Assembly (NCBI RefSeq): GCF_000499845.2
Contig: NC_023753.2
Span: 2,356,001 to 2,420,000 of the forward strand
Direction of reading: 5' to 3'
Length of the DNA: 64,000 bases
DNA from: Phaseolus vulgaris
Lineage: Eukaryota; Streptophyta; Magnoliopsida; Fabales; Fabaceae
Shown: positions 1-12,549 of the stretch, piece by piece
How positions within the stretch are numbered: the first letter of the stretch is position 1
How the letters are laid out: the number at the start of each line of letters is the position of its first letter
The notes under the pieces: generated by a model
What the model was told of the DNA's origin: nothing
What the model saw: only the letters and a program-made list of their open reading frames with translations
The model's database searches: none
Made by a program: the position numbers and the translations under genes

Positions 1-1100
1 ATGTTTGTGAGAAATAGGAAAGAATTTGCTACATCTTTATCCTTTCACATTATTCCAAGTTGGATTCTTGTAATACATGGCATGGCATGAGAAGCCATGA
101 TGGCAATTTAGTGAGTAAAGTCAAAGTTAGAAGAATAAGCTTGGAACATGGCTCTGTGGCTGATACTAAGTTTTGGGATAGAGAGAAAGTTTAGTTATTG
201 TAGACTTCCCAGTTGGGGTTGTCTGAAAGGGCATGGTAATGTTATGACATGGAGGGCATTGAATTGAATATTATAAGGTTCAGGTGTGTTTGCGAAACTT
301 AGGGTTTGGGTCCCCACCGTTACGTGTTGATGATGATGAATTATTGTTTATGATGTTTGCGTGATTGACGTTGAAATCTATATAATTTATATATTGGTTT
401 TAGCTTTGAGAGAGATCTCTGCGAATCTTACTAACTCCGAGAGAGAGTGAGAGTGAGAACTTTTTGTAGGCTTGTAGTCTCCCACTTAAAAAGCATAATT
501 AATCATAATCCTAATACTTATACCAATATTTATCATACCAAATTTTAAATTAAAAAGTAAAGCCTTCTTCAATTCTAAAGTTTTCGTCACAACTCCTAAT
601 GTGACCCACCGTGTCCCCTCCTTCCAATATGCGTTATATTTTTAAACCATTCCCTCCAAATTAGTCAAATTTTCAACAAAAATATATATATTTCCAATAT
701 CCCTTGACACATATAACCTTTACAGTGAATGTTTATATTCCTTTTTAATTGCTGCCTAGATTCGTAATAATAAACTATCATTAGCATAATCTCTCTGTCG
801 GTTCCAATTAATTAACAAGATGATTTCTCTTAAGGATCATGGATCCAATTCAATAAACTTAACCTTCAAAATCTGTTTTATTTTATCAGAATGAAGAATC
901 AAAATATAGATGACAAGTTCCAGAACGCCATGACACGATCCTATGTTAGTATATAACATGATTGATAAGCTCTTCTGTATTTGTAAGAAACTTTTAATAT
1001 TCCAAAAAAAAAAAAAATCGGTAAAATTCATTAAGTTATGGATTGTTATTTGCAAATTATTATATTTAATTTATTGATTTAAAACTATGATTTAAGCTTA
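1..1100. other. AT-rich spacer, no gene seen
   Basis: No long open frame or recognisable protein is present. A GA-rich stretch near 410-460 and normal-composition sequence at 1-480 could be the edge of an untranslated region of a gene outside the window, but nothing here decides it. Confidence 0.5.
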
Positions 1101-1405
1101 ACTCCACTGTTTGTTGAGTTTGACTCTTGGGTAAGGTCCTCCAGCATGATGACAAAGACCTTGTTTAGTTGTTGGATGTTTATCTGTGTTTGAGGGTGTG
1201 ACCTCTCTGGTGGGGTGATATAACTGTATTTGTTGGGCTTCTTTACCTTTGTCTGGGATTTTAGCTTGATCTATAGTACAATATTTGTTGGATCCTTAGT
1301 TGGTAGGGTTCTAGAGAACCTGTTTTTGGGAGTTTTGTATAAGGGTTTAGACACCTCTGAAGTATCTCATTTTATTTTATTTATTCTTTGCTGATAAAAA
1401 AAAAA
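1101..1405 (+). mobile_element. Probable 5'-truncated LINE 3' end
   Basis: The block is less AT-rich than its surroundings, reads like a 3' untranslated region and ends in a T-rich run, a GCTGAT motif and a poly-A tract at about 1396-1405. This is the architecture of a 5'-truncated plant LINE insertion. The flanks just before 1100 and just after 1405 share a near-identical TTAAGCTTA/TTAGCTTA string that may be a target-site duplication. No reverse transcriptase is preserved, so the call rests on tail and composition only. Confidence 0.4.
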
Positions 1406-2927
1406 TTAGCTTATAAATAAAGTTTGTATTCATTTATATACTATAAAATGTGAGATTTCCAACACAAACTTTCATGTTGAGATTGTCAACTATACATGAG
1501 ACTATATATTTATTGATAATCCAATAATGGTCTGATAATTAGTAACATGATAAATTCAACAAATTCGGATAAATTATAATAACTCTAATACTATATTAAT
1601 AAATATACACAGAGTTATATGATATAAAATATCCTAATTGTAATAAATGTTGGAATCTCCAAGATGTTTTAACTTATAATATGAACTTGTAGTTTCTGAA
1701 ATGTAGCCAGTTGCATTAAATATGTGAAAGAAATATTAATTTCTTAAAAGAATTTGATGGAAGTATATATAGAGATGACAGAAGATGAATTAGTTTGAAT
1801 AATATATTAAAGTGAATAGAAAAATGTAGGTTGGGCAAAGTAGGTGGAGGTGGCCACTAAAATTGGAACATGAGGATGAAGAGTGAGGATGTGTGGCTAC
1901 AGGCCCCCCTGAGAGAGAAATGAAAAACCTTACAGAGGGAATTGACAATCTCATATTGATGTGTGTAGTCTGATTGAAAAAGGTTAAAAGGAGTTTCACG
2001 TAGAGACAGTAGTTGTTGTTGGGACCAGGGGTGACCAACCAAAATGTTTGTACCAATTTTTGGCTTCATCTTGTGTGTTGTTGCCTTCCATAAATGGCTT
2101 TCTTAATTTCTTCTTCTACCCACTTTGCTTTACTTTGTTTGATTACGATGTTTGACACTGCTAAGTAATTTCCAAATCATATCCTCACAATCTGCTGCAG
2201 TAACATTTCCAATCTCCCATCTACTTCTCACTCATTCATGCATCCTTCCAAACCTATTATGTCTATACTTTACTTCACAAAGTTCATTTTCACTCAATTT
2301 CATTTTTAAGTCATATCATTTCTATTTCAACTTAATCTCATCAAAAACTTCCCCAAAATTACTTCCAACTTTCTACCAAAATCAATACTTCAATATGAGA
2401 CTAAAGCATGTAAAATTTGCATACAATCATGTTAGTTTAAGAGATAATGTATTTCAAGTTCAATTAAAATTATAATATACAAAAAATTTAATTTAATTTA
2501 ATAGGAAGAAGGGGTGATTTTAGGATTTAGTATCGGCGTTTTAATCTAGTATTTTATAAATTAAAAAATTATTGATATTTAAAATAATTTTTATTATTAA
2601 TAAAAAAATTATAAATTAATTTTTTAAATTGTTATTTAATTAGTTGAAAGTTTTAACAAATAATTAGTTGATTACATATAAAGTTTTTTTAATTTTTATG
2701 AAATTAAAAATAATTATTTTTATCTCCAGTAGTTATATATTCAATGAAATATTAAGTGTCAATTTAAAATGTTGTTTATATAAATTTTAATTAATAATAA
2801 AAATTATTTTAAATTTGAATATTTATTTTAGTATATAAAATAGTAACTAATTATTTTTTATTTTATAATTTATTGTTATTTAATATTTTTTATTGATAAT
2901 TAAATAACTTCTTACAAAATTAACAGG

Positions 2928-2930
<3 letters not shown>

Positions 2931-2979
<49 letters not shown>
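2931..2979. repeat. (TA)n microsatellite
   Basis: Uninterrupted TA dinucleotide run of about 24 units in AT-rich intergenic DNA. Confidence 0.97.
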
Positions 2980-2981
<2 letters not shown>

Positions 2982-3518
2982 CGTGTTAAGGATTGTGCAT
3001 AATTATTTCAAATCTTACAAAAATAAAAATATTATAATAGGAATTAAAATCATATTTAATTTTCCAAAATAAAACTTAACATGATTAACAATGACAACAT
3101 GACGTTAGACAGTGTTAATATAACATTATTTTGATTATATGTTGTGCTTTTTTATTTAGTCCATACACTGAAAAAATATTTTTTGGCTTTTATCACTATA
3201 GTTACCAACTTTTAACATTGGATAAAACACGTTTTGTATCCTTATTGAATTTCTAAAATATTAAATGTCTTTCTAAAAAAAATTGTATTATTCTCGTTTC
3301 TCTAAAATTTGAACATATTTTTAATACATTCTAAAATTTAAATATAAATTAAAAAGTATTATATGTATCTTTCTAACAAATTTTGTAAATATTTTTGCTT
3401 GTCTAAAATTTAAATATATTTTTAAGTCTGTATTAGTAATAATGATAGATGAAAAACTAACGTGAATGATAATCTTTACATAATATTAATTATATATTCA
3501 ACCAAAATTACTTTTAAT

Positions 3519-3623
3519 TATAAATTTTTCATATTAAAATTGTTATCCGTATAAAATTTTCATATTAAAATTGTTATCCGTATAAATTTTTCATATTAAA
3601 ATTGTTATCCGTATAAATTTTTC
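3519..3623. repeat. 31-bp tandem repeat, about 3.4 copies
   Basis: Three adjacent near-identical 31-bp units start at 3519, 3550 and 3581, followed by a 12-bp partial unit. Each carries the core GTTATCCG. The units differ by about one base, which suggests recent tandem expansion. No function is visible. Confidence 0.95.
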
Positions 3624-4191
3624 GTCTGCATTCTTACTAACAAGACTTAAGAAATATTTAAATTTTAGATAACAAAGAATAATATAATTTTTTTGAAGAT
3701 ATGTAAGTAAAGTTTTCCAAGACGCGAAATACATTTTATCCTTTAATATTTTAGTATATGTGAACATTTTTTATATCTTAATACTCGTCAAAACCTGTCC
3801 TTATTTTATCGTCTTCTCTTTATCCTCATTAGCCTTTTTTTTTAAAAAAAACCTCTTGCATTAATTAACATTAACCTTTTCAAGATTGCAGGGGCTTCGA
3901 CTAATTTTTTTTAATAAGACATGGTAGTTTGGGAGTAGCATTTATGTGATAGTTTTTTTTTTCTTTCATATTGATGAATTAATTCACCTAATTTATGGAT
4001 GCCACAGAGCAATTAATATATCAACTACAACATCTTTTGCATTTTTTATTCCCTTTCTGTTTCTTAATTAAATACTCCTATATATTATAATATTAAAATT
4101 ACTACCAATATATCTTATATTGTTTATGAAATATGTTTGAACTCTTCAATTGCAATTCTTATGATATTTTCTGATGTGAAAATCTCACTAC

Positions 4192-4592
4192 CACTACAAG
4201 AAAATCATGAAATAGAAACCAATTTGTAGAAATCAAAATAATTAGTTGCAATAGTAACTAAATTAGAAATCATTTTATAAACTAAAAATAAATTTGGTTT
4301 CTAAATTAGTTTATATTATTTTCTATTATTGTTAAATAGTTTCTAAATTGGTATCTAATTAGCAACCAAGATTTTTCTACCAAATTTAGAAACTAAATAA
4401 TTGGTAGTTAAAATCTTAGTTGTTAATTAGATACTAATTTAGAAACTATTTAACAATAATAGAAAATAATATAAACTAATTTAGAAACCAATTTTTTTTT
4501 AGTTTCTAAAATGATCTCTATTTTAGTTCCTATTGTAACTAATTATTTTGGTATCTAAAAATTGATTTCTATTTCATGATTTTCTTGTAGTG
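4192..4592. mobile_element. CACTA-type foldback MITE, copy 1
   Basis: The element starts CACTACAAGAAAATCATG and ends with the inverse complement. Nearly all of its 401 bp folds as one long inverted repeat around a centre near 4390. It is flanked on both sides by TAC, a 3-bp target-site duplication as expected for CACTA-superfamily transposition. It has no coding capacity, so it is non-autonomous. The same family recurs at 5624, 7795 and 53124. Confidence 0.9.
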
Positions 4593-5623
4593 TACATACT
4601 GCAAGAGTAGCTGGATGGAATATAAATTTAATCTATTCAGTGTCTTTTTTCTATAACAAATTCAGGTTTGTATGGCATGGAAATAATTAGGCAGGGAACA
4701 CAGATATATATATAGATGCACCTTTTTTTTGTGTTAATTTTGTTTTGTTTTGTTTTTATTTGTGTATTTTCAACACTAAATATGAAAAGTTGTAGTTACA
4801 AGGAAAGAAAAAAGAGTGAGAAAAAACATAATAAATTAATATCGTAAACAATCTAAGCACCTACTTAAATTTAACAGGCGAGACAGAAAAATAACCGATG
4901 ATAGAAAATACAAGAGAAATTATGGATAACAACAAATTAATACATAAAGAGTTAATCAATATCAAAGTTAGTGGTAAAGAATTTTCTAATACAACTCTAT
5001 AAGGTTTATGGTGTTTTCATTTCTTTTGACTTAACAGATGTACTTTTCTTGTATAGCTTTAGTCGGAGTTTATGTCTTGCTTATACTAGTCTTTTTTGGA
5101 AAGTATTTAGTTTATTTTCTTAGACTAATATTTATTTAGATCATGTGGATCTAAATGGAAGTATATACAATGAGATTAGATTTTTTGATGGATTACTTTT
5201 ATTATTTTTTTTATAAAGACTTTGGTATTCTTTAAACACTCTTGTTAATTTGTTAATAAAAAATGTTTAATCTCTTAATAAACACAAAATAAGTGACTTG
5301 ATTTTTTTTATAAAAATTATCATATTAGGTATCATTATGAAACTTGACATCTCAGCTAGACTGATATATCAAATAACAACAATCATCTGCCACCATATAA
5401 AAAAATATATTATTAAAAAAATAAAGAAAAAACAAGTAAATATGGAGAAATAGATTAAAATCTATACATTGACAAAAACAGATAGCCATAAACAAATCAC
5501 TTGATTTAAGGTCAATATAATTAATTGATAAGTTGGTAATATAAAAAATAAAGAAAAATAAGAAAGTCAAAAGAAAAAGAAAAATATTCAAATAGACTAA
5601 AAACAATATATACAAACATATTT
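4593..5623. other. AT-rich spacer between two MITEs
   Basis: No gene, RNA or clear repeat was recognised; only short low-complexity open frames. Confidence 0.55.
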
Positions 5624-6025
5624 CACTACAAGAAAATGATGAAATAGAAATCAATTTTTAGATACCAAAATAATTAATTGCAATAGTAACTAAATTAGAG
5701 ACCATTTTGGAAACTAAAACAAAAATTGGTTTCTAAATTAGTTTCTATTATTTTCTATTATTGTTAAATAGTTTCTAAATTGGTCTCTAATTAGCAACCA
5801 AGGTTTTAGAGACTAAATTTAGAAACTAAATAATTGGTAGATAAAATATTGGTTGCTAATTAGATACTAATTTAGAAACTATTTAACAATAATAGAAAAT
5901 AATAGAAACTAATTTAAAAACTAATTTTTGTTTTAGTTTCTAAAATGGTCTCTAATTTAGTTACTATTGCAACTAATTATTTTGGTTTCTAAAAATTGGT
6001 TTCTATTTATGATTTTCTTGTAGTG
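5624..6025. mobile_element. CACTA-type foldback MITE, copy 2
   Basis: A 402-bp element of the same family as copy 1, with CACTACAAGAAAAT ends and a full-length foldback structure. The 3-bp flanks are TTT and ATT, so the target-site duplication is imperfect. Its internal arms are highly similar to those of copy 1, about 1 kb away. Confidence 0.88.
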
Positions 6026-7691
6026 ATTGTTTTGTATGTATCAAGATCAAAATATAAAAAGAGCATATAAACTAAAATGAAAAATGAAAAAATTAACATC
6101 ACATAATTGTTAATAAAGTTAAGTTTTATTTAGTATAATAATAAATAAAACATAAATATCTGCTATAAAAATAGGAAACAAAAATGTTAAAATTATGCAA
6201 GTACAAGAAAAAAAGAAAGAAAAATAAACTGATTTAAAAAAGACAATGAATATTTTAACCCTTCTATAAAGTACTATAAACTTACAAAAAAGTAAATACA
6301 CTGATCTGAATAAAAGAGCAGACTTTTTAAATAAACCCAAAAAACATGACTAAACAAACAAGTCATCTCAAAAACAGGTTCATATCCAAGCAAGAATGCA
6401 AACCCAAAATTGGATAAAAAGGAGCAATACAGTACCAAACTTATAAAAATAATTTCTGGTCTACCTTATTTCAAAATACTTTACACAATAGCTCATGAAA
6501 AAACGTTGAACTTTATTTTTCTTACAAGTATTAAAATCATAAAAAATTATCCAATGAAATTTTGATATTATAATTTTTTTGGGGGGACCACATGAGTTTT
6601 ATGGCATGCACTAGAAGGCACTTGATGAGATGAACACTTAAAATGTGTCTTGATATAAGTTGGGCAATGACACTTTAGAATTGTTATTGATTGATAAAGA
6701 ACTGTTGTGAAAAGAATTAAGTAAGTGTTAGTTCCTAATATTATTTTAAAAATTGATTAGAAGTTGTTGTAATGGTTTCCACCATGAATTTTAGAAAAAC
6801 GAGTTCCGTGGAGGGCATTAATCATGCTTTCTTTTGTTGTTGTTGATTGAAGTGACGCCGATATTATCATTAAGATCACCCGGATCCTAATTATGGCCCA
6901 CCAAGTTGTGCTTATAGTAAATTTAACCAATCAAATTATAAACCAAAATATTTAATAAGATTATTGATAGACATGATCCTATCATATTAGAACCCCATTA
7001 ACTTTCTAATCATCTTTCTTTCTTTTTGCAACCATTACTTTGGAAGCATCCATAAAGGATTAAAAGATAGCCTCAATGTGACTTAGATTTCAAGTTGGAA
7101 ATCCTTTTTATAGATATGTTCCAAACTGCTTTTCTAAGCACCCCAAACAATGTTTTTCTGACTCAATTGCCCCTCCATCTATTCCAACTCACATTACCTA
7201 CTTCATTTTAAAACTATTATTTCCCCTTTTTCAAAACCCATTTTCTTGGATATTTTGTGGGGTGGAGTTACCTTTAAGTATATCTACTTCTTCTTCTTCT
7301 CTCTCTCTCTCATATAATTAACAAAGGAACAATTAATAATGTAATTAACGTGAAAGGTAAGCTAGAATTAGATTAGATGGTGAAGAATGTCCACATTTAT
7401 AAGAAATGAAAGAAGAAAAACGTAATTTGAAAACCCCTTGCACTTTTTATGGGGTTTAAATATGCATTTAAAGTTTTGGAGAATGAAGTTTTTGATAGAT
7501 GAGAGGGAACTGTTGTAGTCAATCAATGAGACAAGAACAAGTGCTTGGTTTGCTAATAAAGTGACCAACATTTAGACCACTATGTGCTAATGCAATATGC
7601 CACTCACATAACATATAACCCAAACCCATCCATGCCTAGGGAACATTTGCACGTGACATTTTTTTCATCTAACATTAATTATACATCACCC

Positions 7692-7696
<5 letters not shown>
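6026..7696. other. Intergenic sequence without a gene
   Basis: There is no convincing coding region. Around 7270-7315 a TTC/TC-rich run resembles a plant 5' leader, and a GGTAAG donor-like site follows at 7355-7360, but no open frame downstream supports a gene. Confidence 0.5.

Positions 7697-7726
<30 letters not shown>
7697..7726. repeat. (TA)n microsatellite
   Basis: About 15 TA units directly abutting the MITE-like terminal sequence at 7727. Confidence 0.95.
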
Positions 7727-7728
<2 letters not shown>

Positions 7729-7816
7729 GATTTTCTTATAGTGTCGGTTTTACCTAGTTAATACATACGTACTCAATAAATCAGGTAAAATCAACACTAT
7801 AAGAAAATCATGAAAT
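7727..7816. repeat. Inverted pair of MITE ends
   Basis: A 29-bp arm at 7727-7755 is repeated in inverse orientation at about 7788-7816 with roughly two mismatches, leaving a spacer of about 30 bp. Each arm contains the MITE terminus in the variant form CACTATAAGAAAATCAT. The left arm therefore looks like the right end of another, otherwise missing copy lying back to back with copy 3. Confidence 0.8.
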
Positions 7817-8176
7817 AAAAACTAATTTAGGGTTTAAACCCTAAACTAATTTCAGAGATAAAAGATAATTAGTTGCTATAATGATTAAATTAGAGACCAA
7901 TTTAGAAATTTTTTTTTATATAAATTAGTTTCTATTATTGTTAAATGGTTTCTAAATTGGTATTTAATTAGCTATCAATGTTTTTGCTACCAAATTTAGA
8001 ATCTAAATAATTGAGAGTTAAATTAGATACCAATTTAGAAATTATTTAACAATAATATAAATTAATCTAAAAACCATTTTTTTTAATCTCTAAAATGATA
8101 TCTAATTTAGTCAGTATAGCAACTAATTATTTTTTATTTTTAAAATTAATTTACATTTCATGATTTTCTTGTAGTG
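7795..8176. mobile_element. CACTA-type foldback MITE, copy 3
   Basis: A 382-bp family member. Its left terminus is CACTATAAG (one base different from the family) and its right terminus is CTTGTAGTG. The internal arms are more diverged than in copies 1 and 2, and the flanking trinucleotides CAA and GGA do not match. It is an older copy or one altered by the adjacent inverted end. Confidence 0.85.
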
Positions 8177-10315
8177 GGATATCAATATTCTATACAAAGT
8201 ACGTAAGAGAAGAAAAACAATTTTGTTAGATCACATGCCCACCAAACTATTTTCATCACTCCAGATAATCTTCATTCATCACTCATCATTTACCAAATAC
8301 CAGTTTCTGTTGTTTGAACCTCATTCCTATTTAATTAAGTTTCATTGATCTGTATGATTGGAATGCTTTTTGATCTCTATATGTTCATTTATCAAACCTA
8401 GATTCTCCATCTTCATTCCCCCCACTTTTGCCAAACATAAGACAACTTTGATTTTTCTGGAACTCTTGTCTTTCTTGTAAAGACAAATGTTGATTCAGAT
8501 TCCTATAATTAAAACTAATTAATATTATGCAATAGTTATAAAGTTAACTAACATGTATTTAAAATTAGATACCTCGACTATTGTTCACCAATATGATACA
8601 AATATTTGCTCTATAATTCAAATCACGCCTCATTCACTATTCTGCTCTCCTTTTTTTTATATATTTTTCAATTGCATGCTAAGGAAGTAGAAAATATAAA
8701 GTGTATTGTAATAGAATTGTTTATGAGAAGAGAAAACTCATTATGTGCACGTAATCTTAATGTGAAGAGAACTTTCAGAATAGAACCGTTGAGCAATTTA
8801 AGTTCTGTCCTTAAACAACAAAGAGTGATAAAAAAAACATGCTTTACTTTGCTACCTACTTAGGTACGACAATTACATAATTAATTGCAGTGGAAACTAT
8901 AAAAAAATATAATTATTAGATTCTCATTCCTTGAACGAAGGAGGAACCTAGTTGAGTAAATCCAAGACTGGGAAACCAAAATAAATTTGGGAACCTGCAT
9001 TTAAGACAAAAATAAATTAGAAAAAATATTTTTTTGTAATTTTAAAGAAAAAGAGAGAGATTTAGATATCAACTGGTTTATAATTTTGTTGGAATGTCGA
9101 GATATCATTACTTTTAAATTCCTCAAATCTACTTTGTGCATCTCAAAAAATTATTCACTAAGAATTGTTTTCAAAAGTATCTCCAATTAAAATTACAATA
9201 GTTGTTATAAATAAGAATATTATTTTAATATAGATCTTGCATACACGAGTATTTAAATTTAAAGAGAGTTATTTATAAATTAAATAATATTGTTTTGATA
9301 AACAACTCCAATTTTAGACAATTTATGTGTAATCTATATTAAAATAATATGTTTATTTTCAAATAACTCTTATAACTGACTTCAATTGAAGATGCTCTAA
9401 CGAATAATTGGTAGATTCACAATTCTGAAGTTTTTGTTAAGATGTGTTCCATGTATAAGAAAAAAAAAAATTATAAGTTCAAGTTTGAAATATAAGCCTT
9501 ATAATAAATAGATTTCCATTGAAATAAAATTTATTTTTTATCTTATGAAAACTTACATAAAAGTATAAATATAAAATCATGAAAGTGTCGATTTTATAAA
9601 TACAAAATTGTAAAAGTGTAAATTATAAATTATAAATTTTTGCATTGAAATAAAACTTTGAAAGTTTGGGGTTGCAATCGAGGTTCTTTTGGTAACTAGA
9701 TTTGTGACTTTTATTTGCATCACGAATATCTTTTTCTCTTGAAGTTGTTTGCAAAAGATTGTGATACATTTTTCTTAACCTTGTCTGTCACGAAATAAAT
9801 ATGAAATGTTCATCAAATGATTGTCATAGATTTTTCTTTCAAGTGCAATTATTTAACTTAAGATTTGTCATAAAAAATTTAAATTACATGAATTTTGCTA
9901 CACCTCTATAAATATTTCAGTCAATAATTTCATCACAATTTTTTATTAAGTTATTATCAAAAGATATTGTAGACATTTTTTAGAAATGTGTTATTTAAAT
10001 TCATGGATGTTATATATAAAAGGTTACTTTAAAAATAATTTGAAAATAGTTATTTTTGTTTTTTAAATCCAATTCTAAAAAGTAAGTAAACCGCTATTTT
10101 TTGAGTGATTTGATTATATGTAAATTTGTATATGTTATGATGTAGTACTAAATTTTCTAATGAATCCATTGAAAAATTAGGAAAATTATGGAGTTGATGT
10201 GTTGGTTAGGAATAAAAGGTGGAAAAGGAATAGAGTAAAACCAAGTCAATGGCAACTACACAGTGTAGAAGAAACCTGGGTCGATTAGGTTTGAAATATA
10301 TTATTAAATTTTACT
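8177..10315. other. Intergenic sequence without a gene
   Basis: Sequence at 8220-8480 has ordinary composition and could be relic promoter or leader sequence. The remainder is AT-rich. No protein family was recognised in any frame. Confidence 0.5.
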
Positions 10316-10809
10316 TTATGCACCCCATTTTTAACTTAAATCTTCATAATTGGATAAAATGACTAAATTGCCCTGTCTGCTTCACCTTCACTACACTCCA
10401 CTACTGCTGGTGATGCACAGTCATCACAGTAGAAGAAGACAGGGAAAAGGTTGCAATTAAAAGCAAAAAAAAAAAAAAAATCTTGTTCGGAAAAACTCTT
10501 TCAGGAACATATGAGCATAAAATGTGTTTCAGATTGTTTCAAAAAATTCATTTTAAAATATTTTAAATATATTTCATAAAGTTTTTTTCCACAAATTCTA
10601 TTAAGAAAGGTTGTTATTTCATGTGCTCTGAAAATTTTATTATAAAAATCTTGTTACATAAATCTTATCATGTTCATGAATGTATTTCATGAATTCTGAA
10701 AAATGTGTTCTGAAAAGCTTTCAGAATGTATAACCTGGAAATCAAAAGATAAAATAGTTATTTTAAAAATTATGGAAGTACAAGTTTAAAAATGGGAGTG
10801 CAATAAGCA
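10316..10809. mobile_element. Inverted-repeat element, unclassified MITE
   Basis: The left end (TTATGCACCCCATTTTTAA) and the inverse of the right end (TTATTGCACTCCCATTTTTAA) match over about 50 bp with small indels, giving an element of about 490 bp. The interior contains repeated TTCTGAAAA/TTTCAGAAT motifs also seen near 58.7 kb. Exact ends and target-site duplication are not resolved, and the superfamily is unknown. Confidence 0.55.
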
Positions 10810-10935
10810 AAAGACTTTATTATTGTTTGGAGCTTAATGAAAAGATGGCAATAACATCTTAGACCCATTCCTTGTTGGGAGTCAAAAGGTAAGGACAATC
10901 AATCTATAATGCCTTCTTCGTATCAAAACTCTTTA

Positions 10936-11267
10936 GGCCGTTTCTTCTTGCACCCTTACATTTTTCTTCCTACACACCCTATATTCTTTGAAATACCAAA
11001 AATATCCTTTCACGGTTTTGGGTGATTATGGAGTAAGGGTTCGTAAGAAAAAAATGTTTCTAGAACAGGAGTTCTGTAAGCAAAGAGTTTTCCAAAATTT
11101 TTATTTATTTTTGGATTGGTAAATCCGCAATTAATAAAATATATTCCAAAAAACATGTTTCAAAAATATTTCAAAAAAATAATTTGGAAGTCATTTTTAA
11201 AAGGAGTAAAATAGTCTTCTTCGAAAGATAGGGTGCAGGAAGAAATTTGTTAGAAGAAGAAACAGCC
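10936..11267. mobile_element. Inverted-repeat element with GGCYGTTTCTTCTT ends
   Basis: The left end begins GGCCGTTTCTTCTTGCACCC. The right end, read inverse, begins GGCTGTTTCTTCTT and carries a CTTCCTGCACCC motif further in, giving an approximately 330-bp terminal-inverted-repeat element. A related half element starts near 58604. There is no coding capacity and no clean target-site duplication. Confidence 0.6.
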
Positions 11268-12549
11268 AAACTATCAACATATGTCTAAATGGTAATAACT
11301 ATTAGGTCCTCTTTGGTACATCAAGCTAAATATACCATAAATAAAGAAACAAGTGAGAAGTACTTCATATGTTGAGTTGTTAATCTCTTTTCCCCCAATA
11401 TCTGTAATTTAATTAAAAATAAATTTTCAATGAATGATGAATAAAAAGTTTATAAATAGATTATAATTCTTTAATTTTAAACTATCTGAACCCAAACTAT
11501 CTCTAAACTTTGTAGGAGTTTGACGTTGAAATACTACTATATAAATATTTATATAGTTGTTGAAAGTTGAAATCATGCTCTTGAAGATGAGTTAATTATA
11601 TTAGGTGTTTAATTAATGATTTGAAAGGTGGTATACGTGTTAAGATTGTAATGTATTTTTTCTCGAATAGTATGTATTTATAGACTTGATATAGCTGCTC
11701 AAGCACTAGACTATCATTAGAAAAAAAATACCCAATCGGTGAATCATTATTGTATATGCAGCTTAATGTTGTTGAAGTTAAAGCTGATATTTACCAAAAT
11801 CTTGGGAAACTGGTGTTTTACGTGGCATTTTAACACATCAATATCAGAGCAGCAAGACGTGAAATAGTATAGGGCAGAAAAACTGGTGTTTTATGTTAAA
11901 ATACTAATGAATATCATGTACATGGTATAGTATTTATAAATATACAAGAAATGTAAATAATATACACAAAATCATTAAAATTATATGGATGACAAACATG
12001 TATGTTAGTGCAGAAAAAAATAGCATGGAATCAAATTGATAATTATAAAATTTGTAAAACCATAAATATGTTTTGCAACTATTAAAAAATAATAATTTTA
12101 ACATACATGAAAATATATGAATAAATATTAGGGTAAAACATACACTAAATTCTAAACAATTTCTACAGAAATCATCGTCTTTTAAAAAATACAGATTCAA
12201 ACATACAATATAAAAATATCTACACAATGTTGTATATGCAGAGAGCATGGATGAAGAAAGTAACTTACAAGAATGAATTATCATTACAAATAACAATATC
12301 AAAATTATAAGTGTTGATGATAGGATTCTACAAGGAAATTGGATGGTGAGGGTCTTGTTTGTTTGTAGGAGTACAAAAATATAGGAAACAGTAAAACATA
12401 TACTGTATACCTTCGAATGCATCACATACCAATGAACTGATTAACCAACTTGTCGGAACCAAGCAAATGAAAAATATTCCAGACATAAACTGCAACTGCA
12501 ACCCAAGCTGATTCACAGAGAAGCAAAACCAAGGGCACTAACTAAAATA
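11268..12549. other. Spacer and 3' flank of the DnaJ gene
   Basis: AT-rich sequence downstream of the minus-strand DnaJ gene; the part near 12.3-12.5 kb is probably its 3' untranslated region. The long minus-strand frame at 11934-12425 is low-complexity and resembles no known protein. Confidence 0.45.

Larger units (their letters stand above)
1406..4191. other. AT-rich intergenic sequence without a gene
   Basis: Only short spurious open frames occur, none resembling a known protein. The stretch holds the TA microsatellite at 2931 and the 31-bp tandem array at 3519. Confidence 0.6.

Noticed and set aside
1786..1800. TGACAGAAGA resembling the start of miR156
   Set aside because: Only the first ten bases match and no complementary arm is found nearby.
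2152..2475. 107-residue plus-strand frame
   Set aside because: Ser/Phe/Leu-rich, no family resemblance, surrounded by noncoding AT-rich sequence.
7430..7460. Small hairpin AACCCC..GGGGTT
   Set aside because: Six-base stem only; too short for a microRNA precursor or any known RNA.
11934..12425. 163-residue minus-strand open frame
   Set aside because: Phe/Leu/Cys/Tyr-rich wording typical of AT-rich noncoding DNA; no domain, no splice context, outside the DnaJ coding exons.
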